Below are positions 58,313 to 64,000 of a stretch of 64,000 nt of DNA, one piece after another (within the stretch, counting starts at the first letter, position 1; each line of letters opens with the position of its first letter). Origin of the DNA: Sipunculus nudus (lineage: Eukaryota > Annelida > Sipuncula > Golfingiida > Sipunculidae); the NCBI GenBank assembly GCA_026874595.1, contig CM049309.1:11832576-11896575 (forward strand), written 5' to 3'. Both the position numbers and the translations under genes were made by a program. A model generated the notes under the pieces. It was not told the DNA's origin, ran no database searches, and was given only the letters and a program-made list of their open reading frames with translations.

Positions 58313-59689
58313 CTGTAAATGTAATTTATAAAACAATACTTAAAAACAGATAAAACCAAAAAGCTGTCAACAGAACACATGCATCTTCCCCATGACAGAA
58401 TATCTAAACACATGTTAAATAAAGTGAAACAAAGCTTACAGGCCTAATGCAAACCTGTGAAATGGGATATACATCAGGTATAATGCTTCAATGCTGGACC
58501 ATTACTTTTCATATACATGTGTAACATGTATATGAACAATGCAAGTACTAAGCATTTTGAACAAGAAACAATTACACAAACATCACTGCTGAAGTTCTGG
58601 CAAGGGTGCACACAACACATAAACGATTGTAGCTGGCACCACCAGTCTTTTGTATATAAAGAAGCTATCAGAGATATATACATATGCCCAATTTCAGACT
58701 GATATATCAAACCCCTCCTGAGAAAAAAACAGGGACCTGTTGCCTATCTGATAAAATTGGCAGTCTGTCAAAGCTAAAAATAGATCCAGGCTGACCTTTG
58801 GCCTGTTGCCAAATCTGAAATAGTTAGAAGTCTATCAAGCTATTTATATATACAGACACAATCTTGGCATGATGGTAAATCTGTTTACTCATACTGAAAG
58901 ACTTTGACTAAAATGCTTCTTTTAAGCTGATGCATTCATAAGAATTTTATAAAAATGTTTAGAATAATAAAAGATGCAGTCCTTTCATTTTAAAGGTCTA
59001 ATAATTGTGCCAAAAATCATTTAAGTAATCATGAATGTAGGCCACCTAAGAATAACTTTGGTGCAATGTTACATAAATTGAAACAACAGTTTTGCAGAAG
59101 GAGACTATTGCAGCCCCCAATTTGAAATAGGCTTACTTATGGCCTCAAGACCAACTTAGTCTTTCTATGACTACAATTAAAAAAAGACCTATCCTAGAAT
59201 ATTTTGTGAAAAATTAAACCATTCAGCTTGACTGTTTCATCATAAAACATTTAAAGGCTGAAAGTGGCTAAAATTACAAGGTTTCTGACGGTAAAAAACA
59301 GGTCAATGTAGGTTGCACCACAAAAACTGCAATTTCAAATATGAGTCACATGACCAACATTTGCACAATTTAGTGATCCTAGCTCCTATTATTTCTGAGA
59401 TTGTTATGTTAGTATGCTTTCTTGCCAAATGACTGAATGATTTCAGAGAAGAAGATTTTCAAAGGTTTTTTAGCTTTATCCCCATAAAATGTAAGTTAAT
59501 GCAGGTGGCACTCAATCCCACATCATTTGTTATGTGACAGATTTTTACATAAAATTTGGTGATGCTAGCTCCTGCTATTCCTGAGAAATTATGGATTAAT
59601 GTACTGATGACTGATGACCCCTGTACAGAAAAGGCTGATGCAGGTGGTGCCTTCAATACCTCAATTTGAAATATGACTTATGTGACCAA
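58313..59689. other. Upstream intron of the RFX7-like gene, no exon seen
   Basis: Contains diverged repeat words shared with 44700-45100 (ggcctaatgc..aacctgtg, atacatcaggtataatgctt) and 45540-45620 (tgttgccaaatctgaaa). No coding exon recognised. Confidence 0.4.
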
Positions 59690-60000
59690 TCAATTTGGTG
59701 ATGATAGCTCCAGCTGTTTCTGAGATTGTAATTTTAGTATGCTTTTTTGGACAGATGACCAAGTTAAACTTCCTGTAACTTGGCCAAAAATCACCAAACA
59801 AACTTGAGAGAGATTGTTCCAGGAATCTTCGGTGAAATATTGGACAATTTGGCTGAACAGTTTCAGAGAAGAATTTTTTATATGACTAATTTTTCGCATA
59901 AATTTTGTGATGCTAGCTCCTGCCATTTTCGAGATAGTATGAGTTAATGTACAGACGATGGATGACGCTACACCATCGCATAAGCTCACAGGTTTGCTGA
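59690..60000 (+). repeat. Diverged copy of the ~177-bp / 56690 repeat
   Basis: Repeats taacttggccaaaaatcacc, acaaacttgagagagattgt, tgctagctcctgccattttc and a gtacagacgatggatgac tail in the order seen at 56690-57030. Confidence 0.75.
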
Positions 60001-60283
60001 AAATATACATGAAACAGGCAGTCAGTACTTGGATCTGAACACTCATCTCCTGCTGTGGTGGGCATTCACACATCCACTAGACCAACCAGCATTCACAGAT
60101 CCACTAGACCACCCAGCAGACTGCAGAACAATTCAATGAAATTCATTTCATTACTAAGTACAATACCTGTATCATCAAATCTTCCTTAAGATACCAATAT
60201 GTTGACAATATTTTAAAGAGCCTGTGGGAAGCTATATCAAACATCTGATAACAGTCTCTATCTGCCACATGAGGCATGTAAAG

Positions 60284-60730
60284 CAGGGTTTGCATTTGAC
60301 CTGTGTAAAACCAATTTAACCGAACCCAGTGGGTAAAACCTGGGTTAAAAGTATTTACCCAGGATTTACATGTGTTTTACCCAGCATATGACCCAAGCTG
60401 TTTCCCATGTTTATTTACTTTTATCAAGTAGGTCTTTAGCTCAGTTTAATTCTGGTTGGTCAGCAGAAGTTATACATACATTCTGTGAATAATGGGAGAA
60501 AGCAAAGTGGCTATGACCATATCACCATCATCTTAAAGAAGCCATTTACCACTCACATTTCAATTCATGTGTGGGTTCACGCTTGGCATCACTCTAATGA
60601 GAAGTAATTAGGGAGTAAAACCCATGAATCCTTGGTAATATCTGGGTAAAAACCTATTTTACATAACCAGGGTTTTACCCAAGTAAAACACAGGTTACAT
60701 CAATGTGTTGGGTAAAACCTGCAAACCCTG
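60284..60730. mobile_element. Non-autonomous hAT-like MITE
   Basis: The ends CAGGGTTTGCA and TGCAAACCCTG are inverted. The flanking 8-mers atgtaaag (60276-60283) and atgtaagg (60731-60738) match at 7 of 8. The interior is packed with inverted GGGTAAAAC / GTTTTACCC words. No ORF. Same CAGGGTT-type terminus as the element at 4015. Confidence 0.78.
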
Positions 60731-60738
60731 ATGTAAGG

Positions 60739-61430
60739 TGAAATATCATTGGTCAGAAACAAGTTCTGGTTCACACAGCATCTGGTTGGCTAAATGTTCT
60801 GCAACATATTTTTTAGTTTTTAAAGAATTTCCATTAAAGGAAGTTTAGCTATATTTCTATCACACAAGAAAAACTCTGACTTATTCTTTTGAATCTAAAT
60901 TATTTTTTTAAATTTTGTATTGTGTATGAAAGTGTAATTAGTATGTACCCTATACTATATAGCTGATAACCCTACCGGTGACCACTGGAGGTGTTCAACA
61001 GGGACAATAAGCTGAGACCTGCATCAAGATTAATGAACTTAATCACCTATATACACTTAAAGAAAATATAATACAAAACAAAATATGGCTATATTGCTTG
61101 AATTTAGGCGTCTTAACGAAGAATGTATGGGCCTGTTCAGAATACAATGGAGTCTATATGATTAGCCTCCATTTTCATAGCGCCCAAATGAACAGCGTCC
61201 AGGTGATACAATGGCATCTATCTGAACAGCATCCGTCTGAGAAGATCCCACCTAGAAAAAAAATCACCCTTCCCAAACATTTATGTACTGAACTGAATAC
61301 TTACCAGTATATTTTGTATTCTTTCTGCAGCATTTTGTCTGAAATTATACAAAAACTAATAAATATCTTGATATACATGAAATTTTTGATTATATTGTTC
61401 ATCTGCAATTAAGAACCTCACCACTATATA
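60739..61430. other. No gene seen
   Basis: AT-rich, with a short imperfect repeat of (a)acagcgtcc..acagcatccgtctga near 61190-61240. No exon of the RFX7-like gene recognised. Confidence 0.4.
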
Positions 61431-61432
61431 AA

Positions 61433-62669
61433 ACAAGTGACCCATGGGTCATTACGCTCAGCTGACTGGGAAGAGATTCACCAAAGGAAATTTTATTATC
61501 TGAATGGTAGTATATACCCATTCAACTGAAGCATCAAACAGATTAACCAACAGGCAAAGATTGTGACTGTATTTATACATCTCAAAAATGGAGAAAAAAT
61601 GCATAAATTTAAAAAAAAATACAGGTGGTTCCACCAGTCTGCAGAAACTAATAAAAACACTTAATGGTCAATATCCATGCAAAGAATCATGGTGATCTCT
61701 ACATTAGTTGTTCAGATACTTCAGCTTTTGTATCAAATTTTCCATTATTCTGAGGGATACTTCCGAGTCCTATAGCTTGAAGGATATGGGTAACAGAGAC
61801 CTTATTTCAAGTTTCCATGGAGACTTTTCATAGGTCTCTCACTGTGTGAGGAATGAAGATTCTAGGTCCAGTCTTTAAAATTTGTGCCCTGTTGACAGAT
61901 GTTCACATTTTTAAAGGTCTCAAAAATAGAGAAAACAATTCGCAAAAAATCGGAAAAAAACTGGTGGCGCCACCAGTCTGCAGACACTGATGAAACATCT
62001 TATGATCAAATTGTATGCAAAAAATTATGACCATCAGTGATGTAGTTAATGAGAAATTGAAGTTTTTGTATGAAATATTTGACTATTCTGGGGGGGGGGG
62101 GGTTTGGTGCCCCATAGCTCAAAGGATATGGGTAACAGAGAACTTATTTCAGGTTTCCATGGAGACTTTTCATAGGTCTCTCAGTGTGTCAAGAATTAAT
62201 ATTCAAGGTCCAGTGTTTACGATTTGTGCCCTGTATACTGATGTTCACATATTTAAAGGTCTCAAAAATAGAGAAAAAAATTCGTAAAAAATGGAAAAAT
62301 ACAGGTGGCACCACCAGTCTGCAGGAACTGATGAAAATTCTCATGATCAATATGTATGCAAAAAATCATGACCATCAGTGATGTAGTTAATGAGATATTG
62401 AAGTATGAAATTTTTTAATATTCTGGGGGGGTACTTTGGGGCCCCATAGCTCGAAGGATATGGGTAACAGAGACCTAATTTCTGGTTTCCAAGGAGATTT
62501 TTCATGGGCCTCTCAGAATGTAAAGTTACAATATTATAGGTCCAGCGGTTACGATTTGTGCCAGGTTAACGGACAGACGGACGGCACGACAGACGGAGGG
62601 ACGAACAGACAGACAGACGACGGACAAAGAGTGATCGCTATAGCTCAGATGACTTACAGTCAGCTGAGC
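61433..62669 (+). repeat. Composite repeat of the ~338-bp family with GCTCAGCTGACT ends
   Basis: The head acaagtgacccatgggtcat contains GCTCAGCTGACT (61456-61467). Three units start with the ggtggnnccacc word at 61625, 61963 and 62306. The tail run of cggacagacggacg is followed by caaagagtgatcgctatagc and the inverted AGTCAGCTGAGC (62658-62669). Head and middle match 22477-24338 closely. Confidence 0.88.
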
Positions 62670-64000
62670 TAAAAAATGGCCCTTCGGGTTTAAATATGAG
62701 GATTTTTATTTTGTCAATCTCTCAAACAACAACTTCAAGGATGGACCAACAAGTAAACACAGCTCTCCTTTATAATGTTGTTCCCAGTTCCAATTAAACA
62801 AAAAAAATCTCATACACATTAATTAATCTTTATAAAAGATGCTTAAGAACAAAATTTAAACATCTGGCTGACAATTTTATATTTATAAGTGTTTCTGATT
62901 TTACTGGAAACTTTAACTCTCTCCAGCACATGTGTAGACAGTGTGCAGTCATGTGGAAATATTGATTTTAAGCAGTATCTAAAAAATGAATTCCTGTTAT
63001 ACTTTTTCATGATGTTGGTAGATATCATGCTTTACATCTCTTTTATACCAGACATATATTGACAATTGCCCAGGACTGATAAATGGTTATCATTGAACTC
63101 AGGACATGAAAAGTAGGGATCCATGTTCTAAGATGCTCAGATGAATCTGATAATACATGCAGCAAGGAGTTTATATAAATGGAGATACAACTCTGAGAAG
63201 CCATTCCAGCACTCAAGTGTCAGCCAAGCCCTAATTGCAATTAAGATGCAATAAGCTAATTAACTCATTGTGGGTCTATTGTCCAGCATTGTCAGAAAAA
63301 CAGCAGGGGCACAGCCTTTGATAGAGCATGGCTTTCGGATCTTACTGATGCAGTCCCCTGAAACTCATCATCCAGAAACTGAGTGGTAAATCACAGGAAT
63401 AACACTGATCAGAATTATGAATTCATGCAAAGATTGTTTGTTTTGTTAAGTATTACGCACAACAGGTATACCTAGAGAGGTCTAATGCTGAGGAATCACT
63501 GCAGCAATTTTGAAACAGATACAGTCACTCTTCATCAATATTTGCTCATGATAAATGACGAACCACTGGTATGAATAAACCATATTTTCCTTGTATAAAT
63601 TTGGATTTCTGTTAGTTCACATCAGTCCACGCACTTCTTTATTAGCCTTTTTTATAGTATTTTGTGGATGCCAATATTTTATGTTGCCCATGTTTGGATG
63701 ACTTTCATTTTTAATGAAAACTGTGAGCCCTCCCCCTCTGCATCATTGATGTTATTATTCTGGTATTATCACCCATGTTTACCACTTTCCAGCAATGGCT
63801 CAGGGGTCTTTGGGTCTCCAGAAACTAATGAGTTGTTCTGAAGCCAATTACTGAAGGATGGATTCTTGCACTGTATCAATTAGTACTTGGCCTAACAGCA
63901 GCATCTATCTGTGTCTTTTACCAGTGAGTTTTATGAGCCATTTCAGCAACATTCAACACGACCAGACCCGGAGTTGTTACTCCATTTCTCTCCTTGCATG
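62670..64000. other. Right end of window, no gene seen
   Basis: No ORF, exon, RNA gene or transposon end was recognised. N-terminal exons of the RFX7-like gene could lie here or beyond the window, but none could be identified. Confidence 0.4.

Noticed and set aside
60174-60228. Possible upstream exon of the RFX7-like gene on the minus strand
   Set aside because: A CCCACAG acceptor and CAG|GTATTG donor exist, but the peptide does not resemble the RFX7 N-terminus.

Overview
The window is AT-rich, intron-rich animal DNA. GT/AG introns, a Rab GTPase gene, an RFX7-type transcription factor gene and a dense load of small DNA transposons, tandem repeats and tRNA-derived SINEs all point to an invertebrate metazoan. 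The repeat style and the TatD-bearing Gypsy element suggest a mollusc or another lophotrochozoan, but no single feature in the window settles the taxon. || Layout. 1-330 is a dispersed repeat and 331-2058 is upstream DNA. 2059-8287 (+) holds six coding exons of a Rab8/10/13-type small GTPase; its C-terminal end is uncertain, with candidates at 8885 and 15870, and its introns carry hAT-like and other MITEs. 16118-28700 is AT-rich, with MITEs, SINE-like repeats and a tandem array of ~338-bp units (22477-24338). 29445-58312 (-) holds six exons of an RFX7-like gene: the RFX DNA-binding domain, the PxLPxI motif, the RFX5/7 helical region and one giant 3' exon. N-terminal exons are probably beyond the right edge of the window. 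|| The most striking object lies in the 16.4-kb intron of that gene, in the same orientation: a complete Ty3/Gypsy-type LTR retrotransposon at 46052-55796. Its two 206-bp LTRs look identical, and it has a 4-bp target-site duplication, a tRNA-Ser-like primer-binding site and a polypurine tract. Gag carries an SR-rich basic domain and a CCHC knuckle. Pol contains protease, RT, RNase H and integrase. At the env position there is a third ORF encoding a C2H2-like zinc finger joined to a TatD-family metal-dependent nuclease with all its expected metal ligands. Gag and pol are in a -1 relationship, joined by a UUUAAAA slippery heptamer in the correct phase, a 6-nt spacer and a perfect 9-bp hairpin. 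A CAG|GTAAGG donor in the leader and a TTTTGTAG acceptor just before the TatD ATG suggest that the nuclease is made from an env-like spliced mRNA. || The rest of the window (57760-64000, plus the introns) is mostly tandem and dispersed repeats. These include several unrelated-looking families that share the palindrome GGTGGCGCCACC.
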